Source of the DNA: Acidilutibacter cellobiosedens
GTDB taxonomy: Bacteria > Bacillota > Clostridia > Tissierellales > Acidilutibacteraceae
Direction: 5' to 3'
Assembly (NCBI RefSeq): GCF_004103715.1
Contig: NZ_CP035282.1
Location: forward strand, 558,001 to 622,000
DNA length: 64,000 nt
Shown here: piece by piece, positions 38,801-46,747 of the stretch
Layout: each line of letters starts with the position of its first letter
Position numbering within the stretch: the first letter of the stretch is position 1
The notes under the pieces: model-generated
The model's input: the letters and a program-made list of their open reading frames with translations, nothing else
The model's database searches: none
Told to the model about the DNA's origin: nothing
Position numbers and translations under genes: made by a program

Positions 38801-40667
38801 CGGAGCAAATACCGCCAAGATAAACGTAGAAGTGGATAAAGGAAAATATGAAAGCATAAGAGGCATACAACTTTTGCCATTTAACAAATATCAGTACAGC
38901 ATCAGTGAGGCCCAGCTTCAAGGAAATGTATTCTATGTTTCTGCTGGAATTAAATATGATGATGTCAAATTGGTATACGTGTTAGGTGATCCTGAAGATT
39001 CTTCTTATCTTTGGAATTACTTTGTTGACAAGGATGATTGGAAGGGAAAAGAATTTAAAAAAGGTGAAGAATATACTTTGAATTATGGGGCCAAGCTCAA
39101 TTCTTCAATCAAATTGAATAAGAATCTGATAAATACGGGAGACAGCATATCGGGGATATCGAGTATTACTGACCAGTACGGCAATAGAATAAGCCAAGTG
39201 GAAGTGACTTCAAATCCCTATTGGATAATGGATTCGGAGAATACGTCTGATTATAATCAAGTATATACTTATCTTCCGAACGGGAAGGTATCCATAGTAC
39301 CATATCAGTTTAAAGATGATGTTTATGGAATTAATCATGATGACGACAGCTCATTTGAAATAAGGCATGTAAATCCTCATTTGAAGGTATATAAATTAAC
39401 CGAAGGCAAAGAACAAACGGTACTTAATGAAGCTAAAGAAGAATATTACAACGGATTTAATGAAAGCACTAAAAACATGACACTCGGAGAATACAGGGCA
39501 GAATTATCATTAAGTACGGGGCCTGACGGAATTATTTCTACGGGAAGCAAAGACGGCTTGTTTACTATAGCTAAAAAGGAAATAACCCCTCCGACAGACG
39601 ACGATGACGACAACGACAATAATGACGATAATGATAGTGGCAAAAAAGAAAGCAAGGACGGAAGTCCATCTAATACTCAAACAGCGGAGAATAAAGAAAT
39701 TACATCTGATCAAACTTCGGCAGAGTTGTTAAACGGCGAAATTAAGATGGAATTTGATAAGGGACTTTTAGGTGAGAAGGCTAAGGTATCGGCAAGCGTA
39801 ATAGATGAGAAAAATGTATCTGTTCCTAAGGCACAAGATATGGAAAAGTTGAGTTTGGCGGGAAAGATATACAAAATTGATTCTTCTGTTAATAAGTTTG
39901 ACAATCATATTTCCCTAACTTTGAAATATGATAAGGAAAAAGTGAAAGATGTAAATAAATTGGGGATATATCGATATGATGAGAAGGATAAACAATGGAT
40001 ATATGCAGGCGGAAAGGTAAGCTCCGACAGAACAGGAATAATGGCCGAAATAGAGAACTTTGGCATATATGCGGTTATGGAATATGAGAAAACATTTAAA
40101 GACATACAAAATCATTGGGCTAAGGAAGATATAGAGATATTGGCATCCAAGCATATAGTGGAGGGAACAGGAGAAGATTTCCTTCCAAATGAGAAGATAA
40201 CAAGAAAGGAATTTGCGGTATTGTTGTCAAGGGCACTTAGAGTTAAAGGTACGGATTTGGATAATAGCAAATTTACGGATGTTTCCTCAGATGAATGGTA
40301 TGCACCTTATATAAACGGGGTATATGAAGCGGGGATAATAGAAGGTACGGAGGAAAACAGATTTGAACCTGACAAAGAGATAACGAGGGAACAAATGATA
40401 ACAATGATAATGAGATGCTATAACAATCTTACAAATAGTGATTACAATGAGATGATGGCAACATCTCAACTGAGGTTTAAAGATGAGGAAACCATAAGTG
40501 AGTGGGCATATCAGGCGGCTGTAATAGGAAATTCTCTGGGGATTGTAAAAGGAAAAGAAGGAGAAGTGTTTGCTCCGAAGGATACTGCAACAACACGCGG
40601 GGACGGTTCTTCTGTGTTAAAAACACAGAAGAACCGTCCCTGCGTGTTTAAATTAATTTTTATTTAA
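35808..40667 (+). CDS. SLH-anchored surface protein with a truncated subtilisin domain
   Basis: The protein has 1619 residues. It starts with a signal peptide (1-34) and a very acidic linker (35-88). Only the C-terminal half of an S8 peptidase domain follows (about 90-235). It has the oxyanion Asn127 (AAGNEG) and Ser200 (GTSFSSP), but the parts that carry the Asp and His of the triad are absent, so proteolysis is not expected. About 1100 residues of beta-rich repeats without assigned family come next, then an Asp/Asn-rich linker (near 1265) and SLH repeats (near 1425, 1490 and 1555). The third SLH is broken after FAPKDTATT by an inserted palindromic repeat that supplies the last residues. The TTG start has an AAGGAGGAG site. 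A Fur box upstream suggests iron control. Confidence 0.85.
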   Translation: MINRAVKQILIFTLVFSMIFTGVIPGIVNNTVRAEETEAVSDEQEKNIIPEEEKTGEDTSEKEDEVNQEEENNLPEESEEENAEPSEKLTADIINLSLGGKGYSTTMAEAVEYAQDKGVLVVAAAGNEGEDASRYYPAGLPGVLTAGAVDRSGNIASFSNIGSRVDIFAPGVDIVSTSIKGSGTMGNDEKGYYEKANGTSFSSPYTAGVAAVYKIKNPDASAGQIIEVIKNSAVQGKKCIKLNMYNAVVLGESHESYIQFLTPKKDSYISDVVEIKARIIKNSDQIGKVGFYLDSVSDKNKIAEIENDGNKEIYEYEWNTEKVKEGKHNIIAVVYDTAGDIKNKVETSIYVINEVNSGLVLKVKDPRGNVAVNAQIQLYDKKTEDEKESYEEIWEGTTDDQGLVRIPNTIIDDMTKYYVLINGVFDFEGSPAGSTLFIYRREVEGPNTVEINGEGTVPVKFNINDKKGDTISEAQYYATAVDENGLKIGSTSSLNSKTYNSPTIYMDKGKYDLFAYSKTDNETYFLSEFGKNIDNSDKELIFDGKKTGSVSLNLNYPENIEVVNSYLYLYNKYTEASIGISADEEIAGKDILVSAGDYSYTTEIEIKVPGYDTNWVYVFDSLGDSENIKENMDNKITLGGNIKLDVYELDKDTMKNYVEGIGGTFNESDIQYSERDGVKVYKIPRGYNMEYTKHRFTDENNNGLVAIYKGSLGEDSVNIYGNVQASSLEEVNPYYCITRLSDGYQPYNMAFNLFYQYAFWYIGNPALTVGEYDVDLILEKNPLAESGIKGHMIQNIYDEDVKVLKLKDEKGNVLKPYTWIYRLEKDEEGNSYWEQSYGLWCDRTGKDIGAIVIDSGTKLSEKKNGNMAVFYYTDEKTDKNVFIFRTFTTLDELEKNMTINIEDLQLVRFNPVDSKGQKLDAMDLSQSIIIENDNLAIPFSHNIDMLYTDGVYMEPGEYGFNGIYITPKDNGGKYNCYYLINTGVDITKDGKNNEVKLDGANTAKINVEVDKGKYESIRGIQLLPFNKYQYSISEAQLQGNVFYVSAGIKYDDVKLVYVLGDPEDSSYLWNYFVDKDDWKGKEFKKGEEYTLNYGAKLNSSIKLNKNLINTGDSISGISSITDQYGNRISQVEVTSNPYWIMDSENTSDYNQVYTYLPNGKVSIVPYQFKDDVYGINHDDDSSFEIRHVNPHLKVYKLTEGKEQTVLNEAKEEYYNGFNESTKNMTLGEYRAELSLSTGPDGIISTGSKDGLFTIAKKEITPPTDDDDDNDNNDDNDSGKKESKDGSPSNTQTAENKEITSDQTSAELLNGEIKMEFDKGLLGEKAKVSASVIDEKNVSVPKAQDMEKLSLAGKIYKIDSSVNKFDNHISLTLKYDKEKVKDVNKLGIYRYDEKDKQWIYAGGKVSSDRTGIMAEIENFGIYAVMEYEKTFKDIQNHWAKEDIEILASKHIVEGTGEDFLPNEKITRKEFAVLLSRALRVKGTDLDNSKFTDVSSDEWYAPYINGVYEAGIIEGTEENRFEPDKEITREQMITMIMRCYNNLTNSDYNEMMATSQLRFKDEETISEWAYQAAVIGNSLGIVKGKEGEVFAPKDTATTRGDGSSVLKTQKNRPCVFKLIFI
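40593..40648. repeat. palindromic GGGACGGTTCTTCTGTG repeat inserted in the SLH coding region
   Basis: Two 27-bp arms with one mismatch and a 2-bp spacer form a near-perfect palindrome. It is read as GDGSSVLKTQKNRPCV at the end of the 1619-aa protein. The same arms occur at 46624-46680 with complete identity between arms. Confidence 0.85.
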
Positions 40668-40676
40668 ATAAAAATT

Positions 40677-40736
40677 AATTCTTGAAATACCATTTCATAA
40701 GATATATAATATTTATGAAATGGTATTTCAAGAATT
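40677..40736. promoter_or_regulatory. perfect 24-bp inverted repeat, probable operator of the MurR-like regulator
   Basis: Arms at 40677-40700 and 40713-40736 (inner part TTGAAATACCATTTCATAA) are perfect inverses around a 12-bp spacer containing TATAATAT, a -10-like element. It lies 16 bp before the regulator start. RpiR/MurR proteins bind comparable GAAAT/ATTTC palindromes, so autoregulation is likely. It could alternatively form an RNA hairpin, but no T-run follows. Confidence 0.75.
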
Positions 40737-40752
40737 GAATTGGGGGTATAAA

Positions 40753-41604
40753 ATGTTGATAAAAGAAATGATTTCTAAATTATCTCCTTCAGAGAAAAAA
40801 GTTGCGGAATATATAATGGCAAATCCGGAGGAATCGTTAAAGCTCAGTGTTGAACAACTGTCCAAGGCTTGCGGGACAAGCGGAGCCACCGTAGTAAGAT
40901 TTTGCAAGACTATGGGTTTGAACAGTTTTCAAAATTTAAAGTTAAGGATTTGTTCCGATTTGAACAAGGAAAACGATCTATTTTATACTGATATAGTTCC
41001 TGACGAGAAAAAAGAAGTGATTGTAAAGAAAATCACCGATAACAACATAAAGGCAATAGTGGATACAAGTAACACAATCGACATGAATGAACTTGAAAAA
41101 GCTGTTGAAGCAATAAAAAAGGCGGATAGGATAGTTTTCTTCGGAGTCGGGGCTTCTTATATAGTTACAGAAGATGCGGCCCAGAAATTTTTAAGAATAG
41201 GCAAAAATTGTTTTTCACCTTCGGAAACTCAACTGGCGGCAGCCATAGTAGGTACTTTAAAGGAGAATGATTTGGTATTTGGAGTATCCTTTTCAGGAGA
41301 GACGGAAGAAGTTTTGGGGATATTAAATCTTGCAAGGAATAAGAATCTGAAAACAATATCTTTAACCCAGCTGGGTAAATCAAAAGTGGCAAATGCGGGA
41401 GATATAAAATTATTTACTGCGCCTTCCATTGAAGCTCCCCTCAGAAGTGCCGCCACATCTTCGAGGATGGCCCAACTCCATGTAATAGATATTTTGTTTA
41501 TGTGCGTAGCTGCTTCGGATTTTGATGAAACAATTAATTCCCTTGAAAAAACGAAAGAATCTATCCGTTCCCTTAAGAATATGACATACAAAAAAATTAA
41601 ATGA
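40753..41604 (+). CDS. MurR/RpiR-family transcriptional regulator
   Basis: The protein has 283 residues from ATG 40753, which has GGGGG at the proper distance; the frame is open to 40720 but that part overlaps the operator. It has an HTH_6 domain at about 1-77 (LSPSEKKVAEYIMANP, then TSGATVVRFCKTMG) and a SIS sugar-phosphate-binding domain at about 115-250 (IVFFGVGASYIV, VSFSGETEEVL). With MurQ, which acts on MurNAc 6-phosphate, encoded in the same cluster, MurNAc 6-phosphate is the likely ligand. It probably represses its own promoter and the PTS genes, 150 bp downstream. Confidence 0.93.
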   Translation: MLIKEMISKLSPSEKKVAEYIMANPEESLKLSVEQLSKACGTSGATVVRFCKTMGLNSFQNLKLRICSDLNKENDLFYTDIVPDEKKEVIVKKITDNNIKAIVDTSNTIDMNELEKAVEAIKKADRIVFFGVGASYIVTEDAAQKFLRIGKNCFSPSETQLAAAIVGTLKENDLVFGVSFSGETEEVLGILNLARNKNLKTISLTQLGKSKVANAGDIKLFTAPSIEAPLRSAATSSRMAQLHVIDILFMCVAASDFDETINSLEKTKESIRSLKNMTYKKIK

Positions 41605-41754
41605 AGAGGGACGCTGAATAATAAAGATGTTTTGATATTAGGATTGGTTCAGAGAAAGATAAATATAATACGAAAGGTGATGATAAAGGAAAATAATAGC
41701 ATTTAAAGAACTACGGGAAATTGTTTCTTAAAAAAAGACAGGAGGGAGAAAATT

Positions 41755-42531
41755 TTGGAATTATCACTTATGCAGATTCTTTTAATAAGCTTATATGCTT
41801 TTATTTCAGATGTTGACGGACTTACCTTCCAGATGGGATTGTCAAATGCCATCTTTGCAGGAGCTTTTACCGGAATTGTTGTCGGGGACATTAAACTTGG
41901 ACTGGCTATCGGTGCTACTTTGCAGTTAATGGGACTTGGAGTGGCAACTTATGGAGGAGCTTCCGTACCTAATTATAAGGCTGCCGCTATGTTGGGGACT
42001 GCTTTTGCCGCCATAACAGGGCAAAGTATTGAATTTGCCATTGGTATTGCTGTTCCCGTTGGTATATTGCTTACACATATGGGGACTTTGGTAAGATTCG
42101 TAAATGTATTTTTCCAACATAAAGCGGAAAAATATGCGGATGAAGCAAACCTGACGGGAGTTTCGAGGTCTAATGCTCTTTGTTGCCTTACTTGGGGTTT
42201 CGGAGCCGCTATTCCTGTATTTTTAGGATTATATTTCGGCAGTGAGGTTGTAGGGTTTGTAACGGATAAAATACCGGTATGGCTTTTAACCGGACTGAAA
42301 GTATCCGGAAAAATACTTCCTGCGATGGGTATTGCCATTTTGATGAGATATCTTCCTCTTAAAAAGTTTTACCCATTTATGATTTTGGGTTTTGCCATAG
42401 CCGCATTTTTAAACGTAAGTTTAGTCGGCGTAGCAATAATAGGATTTGCTATAGCGGCAATATGGTTGATGATTAAAAACCAGGGGCTGCAAGTTCAATC
42501 CCAGGATGAAGGAGGAGATATTGATGACTGA
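41755..42531 (+). CDS. PTS EIIC, mannose/sorbose family
   Basis: This 258-residue membrane permease subunit of the mannose-type (EII-Man) PTS has several hydrophobic helices. It shows the family blocks DVDGLTFQMGLSNAIFAGAFTGIVVGD and LQLMGLGVATYGGASVPNYKAAAMLG. It translocates the sugar while EIIB phosphorylates it. The TTG start is chosen because GGAGGGAG precedes it. It overlaps the IID gene by 8 bp. The neighbouring MurQ suggests MurNAc or a MurNAc-containing muropeptide as substrate; known MurNAc transporters such as MurP belong to the glucose-type family, so this would be a different solution. Confidence 0.9.
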   Translation: MELSLMQILLISLYAFISDVDGLTFQMGLSNAIFAGAFTGIVVGDIKLGLAIGATLQLMGLGVATYGGASVPNYKAAAMLGTAFAAITGQSIEFAIGIAVPVGILLTHMGTLVRFVNVFFQHKAEKYADEANLTGVSRSNALCCLTWGFGAAIPVFLGLYFGSEVVGFVTDKIPVWLLTGLKVSGKILPAMGIAILMRYLPLKKFYPFMILGFAIAAFLNVSLVGVAIIGFAIAAIWLMIKNQGLQVQSQDEGGDIDD

Positions 42532-43333
42532 CAGTACACAGATAAAGAAAATAGATAAAAGCGATATGAGAAAAGTATATTGGAGACAGTTATTCGGTAT
42601 TCAGGTAGGATGGAATTATGAGAAAATGATGGGATTAGGTTATTGTTACAGTATGATACCCGTAATTAAGAAATTGTATAATACAAAGGAGAAGATATCG
42701 GAAGCATTAAAACTACATCTTCAATTCTTTAATACAAATCCCACAATGGCACCTTTTATTCTCGGGGCTGATATAGCTTTGGAAGAAAAAATGGGTTTGG
42801 AAAATAAGGATGCCGTTAACAGTATGAAAATAGGTCTTATGGGACCTTTTGCAGGAATAGGGGATACCATATTTGTGGCAATTTATAGGGCTATAGTTTT
42901 CAGTATAAGTGCTTACCTTGCATTGGAGGGCAATATCTTCGGAGCAATTTTTCCTATAATAACAGCTGTTGCTATGTGGTGGGTAAAATATAAGTTTTTG
43001 TGGATAGGCTATCACCAAGGGCAGAAAATTGCTTCGGGATTTTCAAATTCCCTTCAACGACTGAATGAAGCAGCTACCATACTTGGATTGATTGTAATAG
43101 GAGCCCTTATACCTTCCGTTATAACCGTCGGCGTTCCTTATGTATATAAGAGAGGGGAAGTTACAATGGAACTTCAAGGTATGCTTGATAAGATCATGCC
43201 TTCTATGGTTCCTGTAGCGGTTGTATTACTGTCTTACTGGTTATTAGGCAGAAAGAATATGACTTCCACAAAACTTATTTTCATCCTTTTATTCTTGGGA
43301 ATAATATTGGGAGCATTGAATATCTTAGGATAA
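42524..43333 (+). CDS. PTS EIID, mannose/sorbose family
   Basis: The protein has 269 residues from ATG 42524, which has GGAGGAG upstream inside the EIIC gene. Family blocks are visible: WNYEKMMGLGYCYSMIPVIKKLY near the N-terminus, NTNPTMAPFILGADIALEE in the middle and GPFAGIGDTIFVA. Membrane helices follow from about residue 115, and again at the C-terminus. It forms the permease with EIIC. The overlap with EIIC supports strict co-expression. A hairpin at 43336 separates it from the EIIB gene. Confidence 0.93.
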   Translation: MTDSTQIKKIDKSDMRKVYWRQLFGIQVGWNYEKMMGLGYCYSMIPVIKKLYNTKEKISEALKLHLQFFNTNPTMAPFILGADIALEEKMGLENKDAVNSMKIGLMGPFAGIGDTIFVAIYRAIVFSISAYLALEGNIFGAIFPIITAVAMWWVKYKFLWIGYHQGQKIASGFSNSLQRLNEAATILGLIVIGALIPSVITVGVPYVYKRGEVTMELQGMLDKIMPSMVPVAVVLLSYWLLGRKNMTSTKLIFILLFLGIILGALNILG

Positions 43334-43335
43334 CA

Positions 43336-43358
43336 GGGTACGGTCAAAGACCGTGCCC
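43336..43358 (+). other. intra-operon hairpin between EIID and EIIB
   Basis: GGGTACGGTC-AAA-GACCGTGCCC forms a 10-bp stem with one G-U pair and no T-run. It could be an mRNA stability or processing element that adjusts the ratio of membrane to soluble PTS subunits. Confidence 0.45.
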
Positions 43359-43385
43359 GGCAAATATAGGATGGGGTGGTAGATA

Positions 43386-43877
43386 ATGAGTATAATTCAT
43401 GTGAGAATTGACGATAGGTTAATTCATGGTCAAGTAGCCGTGGTATGGACGAATACTTTGCAGGCCAGCCGCATAATGGTAGTTAATAATAATGCTGCAG
43501 GAGACGATATGCAGAAGAGCATATTGAAAATGGCAACTCCTCCGGGAGTAAAACTTTCGGTATTGTCCGTAGACAAAGCTGTGGACAGGATAAAAGAAGG
43601 GAGATACGATTCGGACAGAGTTTTTATGATTCTAAAAAACCCTTCGGATGTATTGGAATTAATAAAAAGAGGAATTGATATAAAAGAAGTTAATGTAGGA
43701 AATATGGCGAATAGAGGAGGAACCACTCAAATAAAAAAATCCATAAGCATATCTGAAGAAGATTTAAAGGCATTCTTGGAACTTAATAAGATGGGGGTTA
43801 AATTGACCGCCCGCATGATTCCCAATGAAGGAGAAAATGATTTGATGGATTTTATTAAACAGAAGGGACTTGTATAA
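43386..43877 (+). CDS. PTS EIIB, mannose/sorbose family
   Basis: This 163-residue cytoplasmic phosphotransfer subunit carries the phosphorylatable histidine His14 in RIDDRLIHGQVA. Other family blocks are VNNNAAGDDMQKSILKMATPPG and NVGNMANRGGTTQIKKSI. EIIA, which should pass phosphate from HPr to this histidine, is neither fused to it nor encoded in the operon, so it must come from another locus. ATG 43386 follows GGATGGGGTGGTAG. Confidence 0.95.
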   Translation: MSIIHVRIDDRLIHGQVAVVWTNTLQASRIMVVNNNAAGDDMQKSILKMATPPGVKLSVLSVDKAVDRIKEGRYDSDRVFMILKNPSDVLELIKRGIDIKEVNVGNMANRGGTTQIKKSISISEEDLKAFLELNKMGVKLTARMIPNEGENDLMDFIKQKGLV

Positions 43878-43878
43878 T

Positions 43879-44922
43879 ATGATTCTTCAGCACAGAATAG
43901 ATCTTCTTGATGATTATTTGAAAGACTGTATCGATAAAAGGGTGTTTCCGGGAGTTTCCTATGCTGTTGTTACTAAGGATGAATCCCATATAAATTCTCT
44001 TGGTTTTTCTCAGATAATGCCGGATAAATTACCTTTGGAACCTAATCCCATATATGATATTGCTTCACTAACTAAGGTAGTGGGAACTGTTTCGGGGATT
44101 TTATTTTTAATGGAAGACGGAAAGGTAAGTTTAAGTACTAAAATTAAGGACATTATACCTGAGTTCAAACACGACGATATTACAATTTTGAATTTATTAA
44201 CCCACACATCAGGTCTTCCGAGTCTTAAAAAATATTATGAGGAATGTAAGGACAAATACGAGCTGATCCATCAGGTTTGCAATGCTGATTTGGTTTACGC
44301 TACAGGTTCTAAGGTTGAATATTCCGACTTGGGGTTTATGGTTCTGGGATTTGTTATAGAAAAAACAACAGGATCTCTTGAAAAATTTATTAAGGAAAGA
44401 TTATTTGTTCCTCTCGGCATGAAGGATACGGGGTTTAACCCCGGAGAAGAAAAGATAAAAAGATGTGCCGCTACTGAAAAAAAGGAAGGACGAGGAATAG
44501 TAAAGGGAAAGGTTCATGACGGAAATGCCTATTTTATGGGAGGAATATCGGGACATGCAGGTCTTTTTTCTACTGCAGAAGATCTGTCTCATTTTGTAAA
44601 GACAATTATACGGAATGGTTTTTATGAAGAAAAGAATGTATTGAATTATAAAAGTATCAGGCTTATGACTCATTCATTTACTGAAAACTTGAATGAAAGC
44701 CGAGGGATGGGATGGCAGATTAACAGAGGTTTTTCTTATTGCGACTTGGCTTCGGAGAATGCCATATATCATACGGGGTTTACAGGGACATCCATATTAA
44801 TAGATAAAGATTTTGGTTTTGTTCTTCTCACAAACAGGGTACATCCCGATAGAAATAATATGAAGCTGATAGGTTTGAGAAAGATGATAAATAATCTGGC
44901 TTCTGCAGCCGTTTCAGTATAA
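43879..44922 (+). CDS. beta-lactamase-fold serine hydrolase
   Basis: The protein has 347 residues from ATG 43879, one base after the EIIB stop. It has the penicillin-binding-protein/class C signature: SxxK as Ser63-Lys66 (ASLTK), the Y-S-D motif near residue 150 and HTG (HTGFTG) near residue 295 in place of KTG. No signal peptide is visible, so it probably acts in the cytoplasm. In Bacillus a beta-lactamase-like protein (YbbE) is encoded beside murR-murQ, so a role in muropeptide or ester cleavage during wall recycling is plausible. The substrate is not shown by the sequence. Confidence 0.85.
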   Translation: MILQHRIDLLDDYLKDCIDKRVFPGVSYAVVTKDESHINSLGFSQIMPDKLPLEPNPIYDIASLTKVVGTVSGILFLMEDGKVSLSTKIKDIIPEFKHDDITILNLLTHTSGLPSLKKYYEECKDKYELIHQVCNADLVYATGSKVEYSDLGFMVLGFVIEKTTGSLEKFIKERLFVPLGMKDTGFNPGEEKIKRCAATEKKEGRGIVKGKVHDGNAYFMGGISGHAGLFSTAEDLSHFVKTIIRNGFYEEKNVLNYKSIRLMTHSFTENLNESRGMGWQINRGFSYCDLASENAIYHTGFTGTSILIDKDFGFVLLTNRVHPDRNNMKLIGLRKMINNLASAAVSV

Positions 44923-44981
44923 AAGAAGATTATACTTAAGCAAGATATGAAGAAAAATTCAGATTTAGGAGAGATGAAATT

Positions 44982-45878
44982 TTGAATACGGAAAAGGCGA
45001 TTACTGAGGAAAGAAATCCTGATACAATGGACATTGATTTGCTTTCTACAGAAGATATGTTAAAAAAAATAAATGATGAAGATAAAAAAGTGGCCTATGC
45101 GGTGGAAAGAGAGATTCCCAATATTGCTAAAGCGGTAGATGAAATTGGAAATAGATTACAGAATGGAGGAAGACTTATATATATAGGAGCAGGAACCAGC
45201 GGAAGGTTGGGAGTGCTGGATGCTTCCGAATGTCCCCCGACCTTTAGCACCGACCCCCAATTAGTTCAGGGAATAATAGCCGGTGGGGACAGTGCCCTAA
45301 GGATTTCTGCCGAAGGGGCCGAAGATGATTATAGTGGAGGAAAAAAAGATTTAAAGGATAAAAATATTACTTCAAAGGACGCTATAGTGGGGATTGCCGC
45401 CAGCGGGACAACTCCTTATGTTATTGGTGCCCTGGAGTATGCAAAAGGGATAGGGGCTTATACCTCAGGCATATGCTGTATAAAAGAGACTCCTATGAGC
45501 CGGTTTACCGATGTTATGATAACTCCCATTGTAGGACCTGAAGCTATAGCCGGTTCTACAAGAATGAAAGCGGGAACGGCACAAAAACTCGTATTAAATA
45601 TGATTTCTACGGGAGTGATGATAAAACTTGGGAAAGTATGCGGCAACTTAATGGTTAACGTAAAAGCATCAAATAAAAAACTCGTGAAGAGAGCAAAAGG
45701 AATAGTTAAACAGGTAACCGATGCAGATGAAGAATATATACAAAAAGTATTGGAAGAGAATAATTATGACGTGAAACTTGTAATAGTAATGATTCTTGCA
45801 AACATAGACAGCAAGGAAGCTCAAAGAATATTAAACAGGGAAGGGAATATAAGAAAAGCATTAAAGTGGAGCAAGTAA
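44982..45878 (+). CDS. murQ: N-acetylmuramic acid 6-phosphate etherase
   Basis: MurQ splits the D-lactyl ether of MurNAc 6-phosphate, giving GlcNAc 6-phosphate and D-lactate. The 298-residue length and the SIS-type signature [20 protein letters not shown] (about residues 69-88) with [11 protein letters not shown] identify it. The C-terminal UBA-like part (about 255-298) is present. The TTG start follows AGGAGAGATGA. It is the last gene of the cluster, ended by a strong terminator, and ties the whole PTS operon to MurNAc salvage. Confidence 0.97.
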   Translation: MNTEKAITEERNPDTMDIDLLSTEDMLKKINDEDKKVAYAVEREIPNIAKAVDEIGNRLQNGGRLIYIGAGTSGRLGVLDASECPPTFSTDPQLVQGIIAGGDSALRISAEGAEDDYSGGKKDLKDKNITSKDAIVGIAASGTTPYVIGALEYAKGIGAYTSGICCIKETPMSRFTDVMITPIVGPEAIAGSTRMKAGTAQKLVLNMISTGVMIKLGKVCGNLMVNVKASNKKLVKRAKGIVKQVTDADEEYIQKVLEENNYDVKLVIVMILANIDSKEAQRILNREGNIRKALKWSK

Positions 45879-45900
45879 TTGTATCTGAGAGGATAAAGTC

Positions 45901-45930
45901 AGGACAGGTAGACTGTTTTTTACCTGTCCT
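45901..45930. terminator. bidirectional terminator between murQ and the sigma-factor gene
   Basis: AGGACAGGTA / TACCTGTCCT is a perfect 10-bp stem with loop GACTGTTTTT, followed by TTATTTATT. On the minus strand it lies just downstream of the sigma-factor stop. Confidence 0.8.
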
Positions 45931-45957
45931 TTATTTATTATATGAGATAAAAAATAT

Positions 45958-46524
45958 TTACAATTGTTTTTTCAATTTTTTTAATGCGGTTGTTTTGGTG
46001 TTTATCACAGTCCTATATGATATTTTCAAAATATCGGATATTTCGCTTATGCTTTTGTTTTTTATATAATAATAAAAGATTACATCTCTTTGTCTTTTAG
46101 TTAATATGCTCATTGCTTTTTTTAAATGTATTTTTTCTTCTTTGTCTAAAATTTTATCTAAGGGAGATTTGTCCATACTTGGAATCAAATCCAACATTTC
46201 ATCTTCCTCTTCCCCGATATGCTCGTTCAAAGAAAATATTCTTTTTTCCTTATAGTTATCTTTAAGTTTCTTGAGATAATGAAATTTAAGGAGCATCTTT
46301 ATATATCCTAAAAAATTTACATCTCTTTTTTCATCAAAGCTGTCTATTCCCTTGAGAATTACTTCATATCCCTGCTGGATTAAATCCTCATATTGGGAGA
46401 ATTTGTTGCAATATCTTCTGATACTTTTTATAATTAAGGGTTTGAGTTTCATTAAAAGTTCTTCTTTTTTATGGTCATTCCCGTCTTTAACTGATTTGAA
46501 TAATCTTTCTATATATGAACTCAT
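45958..46524 (-). CDS. small sigma-70-family RNA polymerase sigma factor
   Basis: This 188-residue protein has sigma region 2 (about 30-95, EDLIQQGYEVILKGIDSFDEKRDVNFLGYI) and region 4 with an HTH (about 130-185, LTKRQRDVIFYYYIKNKSISEISDILKISYRTV), joined by a short linker. There is no region 1 or full region 3, so it is an alternative factor of the size of ECF factors or the clostridial TcdR/BotR/UviA group. No anti-sigma gene is adjacent. AGGAGGAAATTAAG precedes ATG at 46524. Its target promoters are unknown. It stands alone between two plus-strand clusters. Confidence 0.85.
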   Translation of the reverse strand: MSSYIERLFKSVKDGNDHKKEELLMKLKPLIIKSIRRYCNKFSQYEDLIQQGYEVILKGIDSFDEKRDVNFLGYIKMLLKFHYLKKLKDNYKEKRIFSLNEHIGEEEDEMLDLIPSMDKSPLDKILDKEEKIHLKKAMSILTKRQRDVIFYYYIKNKSISEISDILKISYRTVINTKTTALKKLKKQL

Positions 46525-46623
46525 CTTAATTTCCTCCTATGCAGTATGAAGAAGACTTCTTCATTAAGTTATATATTAAGCGATCTCAACATTTGTTCCA
46601 TATTTATCGAGCAAACGCAAGGG

Positions 46624-46680
46624 AACACGCGGGGACGGTTCTTCTGTGTCTTTGACACAGAAGAACCGTCCCCGCGTGTT
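46624..46680. repeat. perfect copy of the palindromic GGGACGGTTCTTCTGTG repeat
   Basis: Two 27-bp arms, fully complementary, surround a 3-bp spacer. The left arm is identical to that of the copy at 40593 except for the base next to the spacer. It lies between the divergent sigma-factor and cobD genes. Confidence 0.88.
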
Positions 46681-46747
46681 TGTTGAAACAATATAGGTTT
46701 ATATGCTAATATATTTTTATATGAACGAATTTAAAATGAAGGTGATT

